A DNA stretch of 5,380 nucleotides from Bacilli bacterium (GTDB lineage Bacteria > Bacillota_I > Bacilli_A > RF39 > UBA660): positions 1-5,380 of the forward strand of contig JAQUDY010000073.1 of the NCBI GenBank assembly GCA_028685445.1, given 5' to 3'. The translations under genes and the position numbers were made by a program. The stretch's first letter is position 1. Each line of letters opens with the position of its first letter. This document shows, one piece after another, positions 1 through 5,380 of this stretch. Below the pieces are notes generated by a model. It saw only the letters and a list, made by a program, of their open reading frames with translations, was not told the DNA's origin and made no database searches.

Positions 1-1082
1 AGGAGAATAATCTAGATAAAATAATTTCTAAGATAGTTTTAATCCTTAGTGTAATAGCTACAGCTTGTTTAATTATATTTATAGCTGTTTCTTTATATTT
101 TTTATCTCCACCAGATAGAAGCAGTGATACTATGGAAGAATTTACCGTAGAATCTGGTTGGTCTAAAATAAAAATAGCTGAAGAATTAGATAAAAAAGGT
201 TTAATAAAAAATTCTTTTTTCTTTAAATTTTATATGAAAATAAATGAAAAAGAGTTATATGCTGGAACTTATAAATTATCTAAAAGCATGAGTGTAGATG
301 AAATCATAAGTATTTTAAATAGTGGAAACTCAATAGAAAACGAAAGCTTAACAATAACTTTTATAGAAGGAAAACGCTTAGAAGATTATGTGAAAAAAAT
401 AAGTGAAACTTTTGATATTAATGAAAAAGAAATATTTTTAAAATTATCTGATGAAAAATATTTAGAAACATTAATAGAACAATATTGGTTTTTAGAAAAT
501 GATATCCTAAATTCTGAAATATATTATCCACTAGAAGGTTATTTATTTCCTGATACATACATTATAAAAAAAAGTGCTAGCATAGAAGATATAATTGGTA
601 AAATGTTAAGTACGATGGAAAACAAATTAAGTATTTATAAAGAAGAGTTAGAAGTTTCTAATTATAAAATTCATGAGTTACTAACTTTAGCATCTATAAT
701 AGAATAAGAAGGTGCATGGAGCAATGATCGCGCTGGAGTTGCTGGGGTATTTTACAATCGATTAAATGATGGCTGGACACTTGGTTCTGATGTAACAACT
801 TATTATGCAGTTAAAAAAGATTTTTCAACTGATTTATCTTTGAAGGAATTAAATTTATGTAATCCATATAATACAAGAGGAACATGTGTCGCTGGACTTC
901 CTATTGGACCAATATCTAGTCCTAGTTTATCTTCAATAACTGCAGCAATAGAACCAACAGAGCATGACTTTTATTATTTTCTTGCTGATAAAAATAAAAA
1001 AACATATTTTACAAAAACAGAATCAGAACATATTGCTAAAAAACAAAGCTTGATAAAAGAAGATTTGTGGCACGAATATTAG
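1..1082 (+). pseudogene. mltG: Endolytic murein transglycosylase MltG (YceG-like), 5' partial, interrupted by in-frame TAA
   Basis: MltG is a membrane-anchored lytic transglycosylase that cleaves nascent glycan strands and helps set peptidoglycan strand length. The frame is open from base 3, with no start codon before 132, so the true start lies left of the window. Counting residues from base 3, a hydrophobic membrane helix spans about 10-33 and is followed by a short SPP linker. A LysM-like region follows (AGTYKLS; SVDEIISILNSG), then FIEGKRLEDY and the family motif LEGYLFPDTY at 177-186. The catalytic motif normally reads LASIIEKE. Here it reads LASIIE, then TAA at 705-707, then EG. The same frame continues for 124 codons with conserved GVFYNRL, NPYNTRG and GLPIGPISSP, ending at TAG 1080-1082. 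From memory of E. coli MltG, catalytic Glu218 is the second Glu of EKE, so here it lies just after the stop. The upstream piece would lack that residue and the downstream piece would lack the anchor. No Shine-Dalgarno or ATG in this frame restarts translation. A recent AAA-to-TAA change or a sequence error are the simplest explanations. Confidence 0.9.
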
Positions 1083-1086
1083 GAGG
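1081..1086 (+). promoter_or_regulatory. Shine-Dalgarno site of trmR
   Basis: AGGAGG at 1081-1086 lies 7 nt before the ATG at 1094 and overlaps the mltG TAG stop (1080-1082). An in-frame TAA sits directly before that ATG (1091-1093), so no longer trmR start is possible. The overlap suggests that mltG and trmR share a transcript. Confidence 0.85.
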
Positions 1087-1093
1087 ATTATAA

Positions 1094-1690
1094 ATGAAAG
1101 AAGTAATTATGGAAATGGAGCGGTATGCAGATACCAATAACGTTCCAATAATTGAAGTAGAATCGATTAAATTTATAATGAAATATATTAAATTAAATAA
1201 TGTAAAAAAAGTTTTAGAAATAGGCACTGCAATTGGTTATTCAGCAATATTAATGGCTAATGCAACTTCAGATGTAGAAATCACGACTATTGAAAGAGAT
1301 GAGAAAAGATATCGTGAAGCAGTTAAAAATATTAATAAATGTGGATTAGATAAAAGAATAGAAGTTGTTTATAACGATGCTTTAGATGTAAATTTAGCAG
1401 GACATAAATACGATCTTATTTTTATAGATGCTGCTAAAGGAGCATATATTAAGTTTTTTGAAAAATTTTGTCATTATTTAAACCCTGGTGGGGTTATTAT
1501 TTCTGATAATTTAAAATTTCACGGATTAGTTAATAATAAAGCATCAATAAAAACTAAAAGCCTAAAAGGAATAGTTGATAGAATAGAAAAATATATAGAG
1601 TTTTTAAATAATAATCAAGAATACATAACGAAGTTTTATGACATAGGAGATGGCTTATCTGTAAGCATTAAAAAAAATGATGAAAAATAA
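1094..1690 (+). CDS. trmR: tRNA 5-hydroxyuridine methyltransferase TrmR (YrrM-type O-methyltransferase)
   Basis: This is a class I SAM-dependent, COMT/CCoAMT-like O-methyltransferase of 198 aa. By synteny and sequence it corresponds to B. subtilis YrrM/TrmR, which methylates ho5U34 of tRNA to mo5U34. The Rossmann SAM motif LEIGTAIGYSA occupies residues 41-51, with E42, G44 and G48. The acidic residue ending strand 2 is E67 in TIERD, and NDALD (94-98) marks the adenine-side loop. FIDAAK (110-115, D112) and SDN (137-139) supply the expected divalent-metal ligands D112, D138 and N139. The ending IGDGLSVSIKK is typical of the family. The N-terminus starts almost at the EMERYADTNNVPI segment and is about 20 residues shorter than I recall for B. 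subtilis YrrM, but an upstream stop forces this start. The 3' end overlaps trhP1 by 14 nt. The family is secure; the exact tRNA substrate is inferred from the two neighbouring U32 genes. Confidence 0.9.
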   Translation: MKEVIMEMERYADTNNVPIIEVESIKFIMKYIKLNNVKKVLEIGTAIGYSAILMANATSDVEITTIERDEKRYREAVKNINKCGLDKRIEVVYNDALDVNLAGHKYDLIFIDAAKGAYIKFFEKFCHYLNPGGVIISDNLKFHGLVNNKASIKTKSLKGIVDRIEKYIEFLNNNQEYITKFYDIGDGLSVSIKKNDEK

Positions 1691-2462
1691 AAAAATATTA
1701 ATAAGTCCAAAAAATATAGAAGAAATAAAAAAGTATAAGAAAATTGGGATAACTAATTTTCTTTTTGCACTACAAGATTTTAGTATAGGTTATCCTGAAT
1801 TTACTTTAGAAGAGTTGTATGAATTAGATATTAACGTGTATTTAAATATAAATATCTTATTTGACACAAAAAAGATTAATGATTTTAAAAAAATAATTCC
1901 TAAACTTCAATTTGTAAAAGGTATTTTCTTTGAAGATGTAGGTTTATATTATCTTTTAAAAGATTCTAATATTTTTTTAATATGGGCCACAGCACATTTC
2001 GTGATTAATTCAATAAGCATAAATTCATGGCTTACAAGAGTTGATTCAGCAAAAATATCTAATGAATTAACAAAAGGAGAAATAGAGATAATAATTAACA
2101 AAACAACAAAACCATTAGTTTTACCTGTTTTTGGGTACAATGAGGCTATGTACTCAAGAAGAATGTTACTAACTAACTTTAATCGTTATAAAGGTTATAA
2201 AATGATGAAAAACGGGTTATTAAGTACTAACTCTAATAATGAGTTTAATATTATAGAAAATGCTAATGGTACAATTTTATTTTATAAGAAACCATTTAAC
2301 TATATAAAGATAATTAACAATTTAAATCAAGATAATATTTTATTTTATTATATTGATGCTAGTAAAATTAATAACTTTAAACTAGAAGAGATGTTAAATT
2401 ACAATAACTCTGAAGAAAAATTCTTAAACAAAAAAACTATATTTAAATTGGAGGAAAGATAA
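1677..2462 (+). CDS. trhP1: tRNA hydroxylation protein TrhP1 (small U32 'peptidase' family protein, YrrN-like)
   Basis: This 261-aa protein sits exactly where B. subtilis yrrN/trhP1 lies, between trmR and the large U32 gene. Features resembling the small U32 partner are the middle segment from GIFFEDVGLYYLLKD (residues 82-96) through HFVINSISINSWL (107-119), a SNELTKGEI stretch (128-136), and VLPVFGY with SRRMLLTNF (148-168). The family role is prephenate-dependent hydroxylation of U34 to ho5U together with TrhP2. Despite the MEROPS-type name, protease activity is not expected. The protein has no cysteine at all, so it cannot supply Fe-S or thiol ligands, and these must come from TrhP2. It is shorter than my recollection of B. 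subtilis TrhP1 (about 309 aa). The start is a tandem ATGATG (1677, 1680) inside the end of trmR with no Shine-Dalgarno at proper distance, so translation probably depends on ribosomes terminating at the trmR stop (1688-1690). It is a diverged member; the call rests partly on context. Confidence 0.78.
   Translation: MMKNKKILISPKNIEEIKKYKKIGITNFLFALQDFSIGYPEFTLEELYELDINVYLNINILFDTKKINDFKKIIPKLQFVKGIFFEDVGLYYLLKDSNIFLIWATAHFVINSISINSWLTRVDSAKISNELTKGEIEIIINKTTKPLVLPVFGYNEAMYSRRMLLTNFNRYKGYKMMKNGLLSTNSNNEFNIIENANGTILFYKKPFNYIKIINNLNQDNILFYYIDASKINNFKLEEMLNYNNSEEKFLNKKTIFKLEER
2450..2454 (+). promoter_or_regulatory. Shine-Dalgarno site of trhP2
   Basis: GGAGG at 2450-2454 lies 7 nt before the ATG at 2462. 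The site is inside the last codons of trhP1, whose TAA (2460-2462) shares its final A with the trhP2 ATG. This TAATG junction indicates tight translational coupling, which suits two proteins acting on the same reaction. Confidence 0.85.
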
Positions 2463-3655
2463 TGGTAGAACTATTATCTCCTGCTGGAGACATTGAAAAA
2501 CTAAAAATGGCTATCCATTATGGAGCTGATGCTATTTATATTGGAGGACAAAATTATAGCTTAAGAGCGAATGCTAAAAACTTTTCTTACGACGAAATGA
2601 AAGAAGCAGTAAAATTAGTTCATGCTAAAGATAAAAAATTATATGTAACTGTAAATATAGTTTTTCACGATGAAGATTTTGTAGGTTTAGAGGATTATTT
2701 ACTTTTTTTAGACGAAATTGGAATTGATGCTATTATGGTAAGTGATATTGCTGTTTTAGATCTTTGTAATAAATTAAATTTAAAACTAGAAAGATATATT
2801 TCTACTCAAGCATCAATTTTAAATAGCAAAGCAGCTCTTTTTTATAAAACCTTAGGCGCAACAAGAGTAGTCTTAGCTAGAGAAGCCATGGAAGAAGATG
2901 TAAAAAGCATAAAAAAAGAAGCAGATATATCTATAGAAGCTTTTGTTCATGGAGCTATGTGCACTAGTTTTAGCGGAAGGTGTATCTTATCTAACTATGT
3001 AACAAATAGAGATTCAAATCGAGGCGGATGCGCACAAATATGCAGATGGAACTTTACTCTTAAAGATAAGAATGATAAACTTGTTGATAATAACTTTTGG
3101 ATTGCTAGTAAGGACTTAAACATGATAGAGTATATTCAAGATATGGCTAATTCAGGTATATACTCATTTAAAATAGAAGGTCGCATGAGAAGTACATATT
3201 ACATTGCTACAGTTCTTCACTCTTACAGATTATTACTAGATATGGTAAAAAATAATCAAATAGACGAGACATATGTTGAGTTTATAAAAAAAGTGTTAAA
3301 TAGGTGTGCTAATAGAGAAACAGCGCCTCAATTCTTTAAAAACCACCCAACGGAAGAAGAGCAATATTATCTAAGCAACATAGAAGAAGTGTCCAATCAA
3401 GATTTTTTAGGTATTGTACTTGAAAATAAAAATGGAATAATTACTATAGAGCAAAGAAATTACTTTAAACTAACTGATGAAGTTCAATTTTTCGGACCAA
3501 ATATTGACTGTTTAAATTACAAAATAACTAATATCTACGATGAGAAAGATAATGAAATACAAATCGCTAATCATCCCCAAATGATAATTAAAATAAAAGA
3601 AGATTTACCTTTATCTCCAGGAGATATGATGAGATTGAAAATTTTTGATAAATAA
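2462..3655 (+). CDS. trhP2: tRNA hydroxylation protein TrhP2 (large U32 'peptidase' family protein, YrrO-like)
   Basis: This 397-aa U32-family protein corresponds to B. subtilis YrrO/TrhP2 and is related to E. coli TrhP (YegQ). The family makes ho5U at the tRNA wobble uridine using prephenate. The N-terminus is classical for U32: ELLSPAGDIEKLKMAI (residues 3-18), then GADAIYIGG (21-29). The U32 signature runs from E159 to S177, with G164, C167, G172 and C174. Two further conserved cysteines follow in GGCAQICRW (C190, C194). These four cysteines are the expected metal or Fe-S cluster ligands. The segments ASKDLNMIEYI (215-225) and FKIEGRMRS (236-244) are also family hallmarks. A C-terminal beta-rich accessory domain follows from about residue 310 (FLGIVLENKNGIITIE to PGDMMRLKIF). 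The length is normal for the collagenase-like or YrrO group. Older annotations call such genes collagenase-like protease, but the context with trmR supports tRNA modification. It is the last gene before the 3657-3692 hairpin. Confidence 0.92.
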   Translation: MVELLSPAGDIEKLKMAIHYGADAIYIGGQNYSLRANAKNFSYDEMKEAVKLVHAKDKKLYVTVNIVFHDEDFVGLEDYLLFLDEIGIDAIMVSDIAVLDLCNKLNLKLERYISTQASILNSKAALFYKTLGATRVVLAREAMEEDVKSIKKEADISIEAFVHGAMCTSFSGRCILSNYVTNRDSNRGGCAQICRWNFTLKDKNDKLVDNNFWIASKDLNMIEYIQDMANSGIYSFKIEGRMRSTYYIATVLHSYRLLLDMVKNNQIDETYVEFIKKVLNRCANRETAPQFFKNHPTEEEQYYLSNIEEVSNQDFLGIVLENKNGIITIEQRNYFKLTDEVQFFGPNIDCLNYKITNIYDEKDNEIQIANHPQMIIKIKEDLPLSPGDMMRLKIFDK

Positions 3656-3656
3656 A

Positions 3657-3692
3657 AATATATGCAATAAAATTAATTTTATTGCATATATT
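3657..3692 (+). terminator. Probable rho-independent terminator of the trmR-trhP1-trhP2 unit (perfect 36-bp palindrome)
   Basis: Bases 3657-3692, starting two bases after the trhP2 stop, form a perfect palindrome centred between 3674 and 3675. It can fold as a 16-bp stem with a TTAA loop. The core is TATGCAAT on the left arm and ATTGCATA on the right arm. Only two G-C pairs are present, so the stem is long but AT-rich, and the following tract (TTAATTT) is an imperfect U-run. The symmetry would allow the same hairpin on the other strand, but no convergent gene is present. Placement after the last gene and before a new promoter supports termination. Confidence 0.65.
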
Positions 3693-3701
3693 AATTTGGT
3701 A

Positions 3702-3727
3702 TTATAACTTTAAATATTTAGTTATAA
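3702..3727 (+). repeat. Small inverted repeat upstream of the greA promoter
   Basis: TTATAACT (3702-3709) is the exact reverse complement of AGTTATAA (3720-3727), with a 10-nt AT-only spacer. It lies between the trhP2 terminator hairpin and the greA -35 box. It has no U-tract on the plus strand, so it is not a convincing terminator. It could be an operator or part of a compound terminator, but in DNA this AT-rich an 8-bp repeat may also be chance. Confidence 0.35.
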
Positions 3728-3757
3728 AAAGTTGAAAAAATATATGTTTTTATTTAT

Positions 3758-3786
3758 TTGACTTTTAAGTACTTTTGTAGTATTCT
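3758..3786 (+). promoter_or_regulatory. SigmaA-type promoter of greA
   Basis: The -35 box TTGACT (3758-3763) and the -10 box TATTCT (3781-3786) are separated by exactly 17 nt. The -35 box matches consensus at five of six positions and the -10 box at four of six. Transcription would start near 3793, leaving a leader of about 30 nt before the greA ATG at 3825. The promoter follows the trhP2 terminator, so greA can be transcribed independently of the tRNA-modification genes. Confidence 0.7.
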
Positions 3787-3816
3787 TATCTAGATTTAAA
3801 ACAAACAAGAAGGGAC

Positions 3817-3822
3817 GAGGTG
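3817..3822 (+). promoter_or_regulatory. Ribosome binding region of greA, closely spaced
   Basis: GAGGTG (3817-3822) complements the 16S anti-Shine-Dalgarno sequence but ends only 2 nt before the ATG at 3825. A second purine-rich block, GAAGGG (3809-3814), ends 10 nt before it. The ATG is still the right start, because the protein begins with the usual GreA N-terminus and no other in-frame start fits the family. Confidence 0.55.
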
Positions 3823-3824
3823 TT

Positions 3825-4295
3825 ATGTCAAGAAAAGAAATTCTTTTAACAACTGAAGGTTTCCTAGAATTAGAAACTGAATTAAACATGTTAAAAACTG
3901 AAAAAAGACCTGCAATTATAGAAGCAATAAAAGATGCGAGAGCACAAGGAGATTTATCTGAAAATGCAGATTATGATGCAGCAAGAACAGAACAAGCAGA
4001 AGTAGAAAGTAGAATCACTGAATTAGAGTATATGATTGAAAATGCTAAAATAATTGAGAAAAAAAACTGTACTTCAAAAGTTAATCTTGGATGCAATGTA
4101 ACAATTGAATATATAGATGATAATGAAACAGAAGTATATAAAATCGTTGGTTCAATGGAAGCAGACCCACTAGAAAATAAAATATCAAATGAATCTCCAA
4201 TAGGAAAAGCTATAATAAATCAAAAAGTTGGAGATGTAATAAGTGTAGAGTCACCAACAGGTGCATATAAAATAAAAATCGTTAAAATTGGTTAA
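3825..4295 (+). CDS. greA: Transcription elongation factor GreA
   Basis: GreA enters the secondary channel of RNA polymerase and stimulates cleavage of backtracked RNA, rescuing stalled elongation complexes. The 156-aa length is normal. Residues 1-76 form the coiled-coil domain, with LTTEGFLELETELNMLKTEKRP (a typical GreA opening) and the acidic tip loop in GDLSENADYDAAR (42-54). D43 and E46 there correspond to the Mg-coordinating tip acids of E. coli GreA. Residues from about 84 form the FKBP-like domain, with DPLENKIS (114-121) and ESPIGKAI (123-130) in the expected places. It has its own promoter and terminator, so it is probably monocistronic. In B. subtilis greA follows yrrO and udk; here udk is absent between trhP2 and greA. 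The last codons and the stop form part of the terminator hairpin. Confidence 0.97.
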   Translation: MSRKEILLTTEGFLELETELNMLKTEKRPAIIEAIKDARAQGDLSENADYDAARTEQAEVESRITELEYMIENAKIIEKKNCTSKVNLGCNVTIEYIDDNETEVYKIVGSMEADPLENKISNESPIGKAIINQKVGDVISVESPTGAYKIKIVKIG

Positions 4296-4303
4296 CGATT
4301 TTT
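4274..4303 (+). terminator. Rho-independent terminator of greA, overlapping its coding end
   Basis: AAAAATCGTTAA (4274-4285) and TTAACGATTTTT (4292-4303) are perfect 12-bp inverted arms around a 6-nt loop, AATTGG. The right arm ends in a run of five T, which acts as the U-tract, with A's upstream giving a symmetric layout. The left arm and loop encode the final residues of GreA, and the TAA stop (4293-4295) lies in the right arm. The terminator therefore begins inside the gene. Confidence 0.8.
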
Positions 4304-4329
4304 ATAATAGACCAAATCAAGTATGACTC

Positions 4330-4358
4330 TTGCATAAAATATCTATATAAAGTATAAT
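4330..4358 (+). promoter_or_regulatory. SigmaA-type promoter of tig
   Basis: The -35 box TTGCAT (4330-4335) and a perfect -10 box TATAAT (4353-4358) are separated by 17 nt. Transcription would start around 4365, giving a very short leader of about 20 nt. It lies immediately after the greA terminator. I see no CIRCE or CtsR operator nearby, so heat-shock control is not evident. Confidence 0.82.
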
Positions 4359-4372
4359 ATTAATTGCGTTGA

Positions 4373-4378
4373 AAGGAG
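4373..4378 (+). promoter_or_regulatory. Shine-Dalgarno site of tig
   Basis: AAGGAG at 4373-4378 lies 7 nt before the ATG at 4386. It fixes the trigger factor start, which yields the usual short N-terminal strand preceding the ribosome-binding loop. Confidence 0.85.
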
Positions 4379-4385
4379 AAATAAT

Positions 4386-5380
4386 ATGAAAAAAAATGTA
4401 AAAGAATTAGAAATAACTATAGAAGGTAAAAAATGGGAAGATGCTCTTGATAAAGCATTTAAAAATAAGAAAAAAGAAATAAAAATAGACGGATTTAGAA
4501 AAGGAGCAGTACCTAAAGATGTTTATATAAAAAAATTAGGTATCGAATCTTTATTTATGGATGCTGTTGATTTATGTCTTAATGATGCATACATCAGTGT
4601 AATTAAAGACAATGAATTAAAACCGGTATGTGAACCAATAGTTGATGTAACGCATATTTGTGAAAGTGATGCTACTTTTAAATTTACAGTAATAGAAAGA
4701 CCAGAAATTAAATTAGGAGAATACAAAAACCTAGGAGTAAAAAAAGAAGCAGCAAAAGTAACAAAAGAAGAAATAGCCCAAGAAATTAAAAATTTAAGAG
4801 AAAAATATGTTGATGTTATTGAAGATAATGATGGAACTATTGAAAAAGGTTCTACTGCAGTTATTAACTTTACAGGAATAGTAGATGGGAAAGAACTAGA
4901 AGGTGGTAAAGGTGAAGATTACCCACTTGAAATAGGATCAAATACTTTTATTCCAGGCTTTGAAGATTCATTAATTGGAATGAAACTTAATGAAGAAAAA
5001 GTAATTAAATTAAAATTTCCTGAAGACTATGTAGATGAACTTAAAGGTAAAGATGTAGAGTTTACCGTTAAAGTAGTTGGTATCAAAAAAAGAATATTAC
5101 CAGAACTTAATGAAGAGTTTTATAAAGATTTAGGTTATGAGAATGTTAAAACTGAAAACGAGCTTGAAAGTGAAGTAAGTAAACATTTATTAGAACATAA
5201 AGAAGCAGATGCTGAAAATAAATATATTGATGAACTATTAAAAAAAGCTACTGAAAATTTAGAAGTGGAAATTAATGAAGAAATTATCGCTGATGAAATA
5301 AAGAGAATATTAAATCAATATACTCAACAACTACAAATGCAAGGTTTAACTTTAGAACAATACTTAGAATTTAAGATCGG
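4386..5380 (+). CDS. tig: Trigger factor (ribosome-associated chaperone and prolyl isomerase), 3' partial
   Basis: Trigger factor binds ribosomal protein uL23 at the exit tunnel and shields nascent chains; its central domain has peptidyl-prolyl isomerase activity. The window holds 331 complete codons with no stop, so the gene runs past the right edge (the family is usually about 430 aa). The N-terminal domain contains the ribosome-docking signature GFRKGAVP at residues 36-43, and ATFKFTVIERPEIKLGEY (96-113) closes this domain. The FKBP-like PPIase domain spans roughly 150-235, with INFTGIVDGK (160-169), LEIGSNTFIPGFEDSLIGM (181-199) and FPEDY (211-215). The helical C-terminal chaperone arms begin near LPELNEEFYKDLG (238-250). 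The start is supported by a well-spaced Shine-Dalgarno and a strong promoter. No frameshift or missing motif is seen in the visible part. In many Bacillota clpX follows tig, but that cannot be seen here. Confidence 0.97.
   Translation, partial: MKKNVKELEITIEGKKWEDALDKAFKNKKKEIKIDGFRKGAVPKDVYIKKLGIESLFMDAVDLCLNDAYISVIKDNELKPVCEPIVDVTHICESDATFKFTVIERPEIKLGEYKNLGVKKEAAKVTKEEIAQEIKNLREKYVDVIEDNDGTIEKGSTAVINFTGIVDGKELEGGKGEDYPLEIGSNTFIPGFEDSLIGMKLNEEKVIKLKFPEDYVDELKGKDVEFTVKVVGIKKRILPELNEEFYKDLGYENVKTENELESEVSKHLLEHKEADAENKYIDELLKKATENLEVEINEEIIADEIKRILNQYTQQLQMQGLTLEQYLEFKI

Noticed and set aside
132..707. Complete 191-aa gene starting at ATG 132
   Set aside because: The frame is open upstream to base 3 and encodes the expected membrane helix. 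ATG 132 is an internal Met without a ribosome binding site.
705..707. TAA as a recoded sense codon (altered code or selenocysteine-like recoding)
   Set aside because: TAA ends four other genes in the window, and no recoding hairpin is evident downstream. A point mutation or sequence error is simpler.
840..1082. Separate small gene starting at TTG 840
   Set aside because: It is the C-terminal part of mltG in the same frame. Bases 708-839 also encode conserved MltG sequence, and no Shine-Dalgarno precedes the TTG.
1036..1227. Minus-strand ORF of 63 codons
   Set aside because: It is antisense to the end of mltG and the start of trmR, has no recognisable product or ribosome binding site, and is a shadow in AT-rich DNA.
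1949..2140. Minus-strand ORF of 63 codons
   Set aside because: It lies wholly within trhP1 on the opposite strand with no independent support.
3770..3782. TACT/AGTA inverted repeat within the greA promoter spacer
   Set aside because: Four-base arms are expected by chance in this composition.
4311..4335. Possible CtsR or CIRCE heat-shock operator before tig
   Set aside because: GACCAAATCAAG resembles part of a CtsR repeat only in the wrong orientation, and no GAGTGCTAA-type CIRCE arms are present.
4523..4726. Minus-strand ORF of 67 codons
   Set aside because: It is antisense to the well-conserved N-terminal domain of tig, with no supporting features.

Overview
This is a strongly AT-rich, plus-strand, densely packed stretch that reads as core chromosome of a low-GC member of the Bacillota. 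The gene order mltG - trmR - trhP1 - trhP2 - greA matches the Bacillus subtilis yrrL-yrrM-yrrN-yrrO-(udk)-greA neighbourhood. Strong Shine-Dalgarno sites, sigmaA-type promoters and A/T-ending codons fit that phylum. A Gemella-like or related Bacilli genus is plausible, but this is a guess from composition and synteny. TGG encodes Trp and TAA is the normal stop at four genes, so there is no sign of an altered genetic code.

Layout. Bases 1-1082 hold mltG, the membrane-anchored endolytic murein transglycosylase. Its N-terminus is cut by the window edge, and a single in-frame TAA at 705-707 interrupts it inside the catalytic motif. Bases 1094-3655 form a tightly coupled three-gene unit: trmR (tRNA 5-hydroxyuridine methyltransferase), trhP1 and trhP2 (U32 'peptidase'-family tRNA hydroxylation proteins). 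A perfect 36-bp palindrome at 3657-3692, probably a terminator, closes the unit. A sigmaA-like promoter at 3758-3786 then drives greA (3825-4295), whose own terminator hairpin begins inside the end of the coding sequence. A near-consensus promoter (4330-4358) and a good ribosome binding site precede tig (trigger factor), which runs off the right edge of the window.

How the genes work together. TrhP1 and TrhP2 are expected to hydroxylate the wobble uridine U34 of certain tRNAs to ho5U. TrmR then methylates ho5U to mo5U, which widens decoding of NYN codon boxes. GreA rescues backtracked RNA polymerase, and trigger factor folds nascent chains at the ribosome exit tunnel. Apart from the cell-wall enzyme MltG, the window is therefore about gene-expression fidelity. 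The most notable anomaly is the broken mltG frame. No mobile element, CRISPR array, RNA gene or unknown multi-gene system is visible. No gene-free stretch exceeds 300 bases: the two largest gaps, 3656-3824 and 4296-4385, are explained by terminators and promoters.
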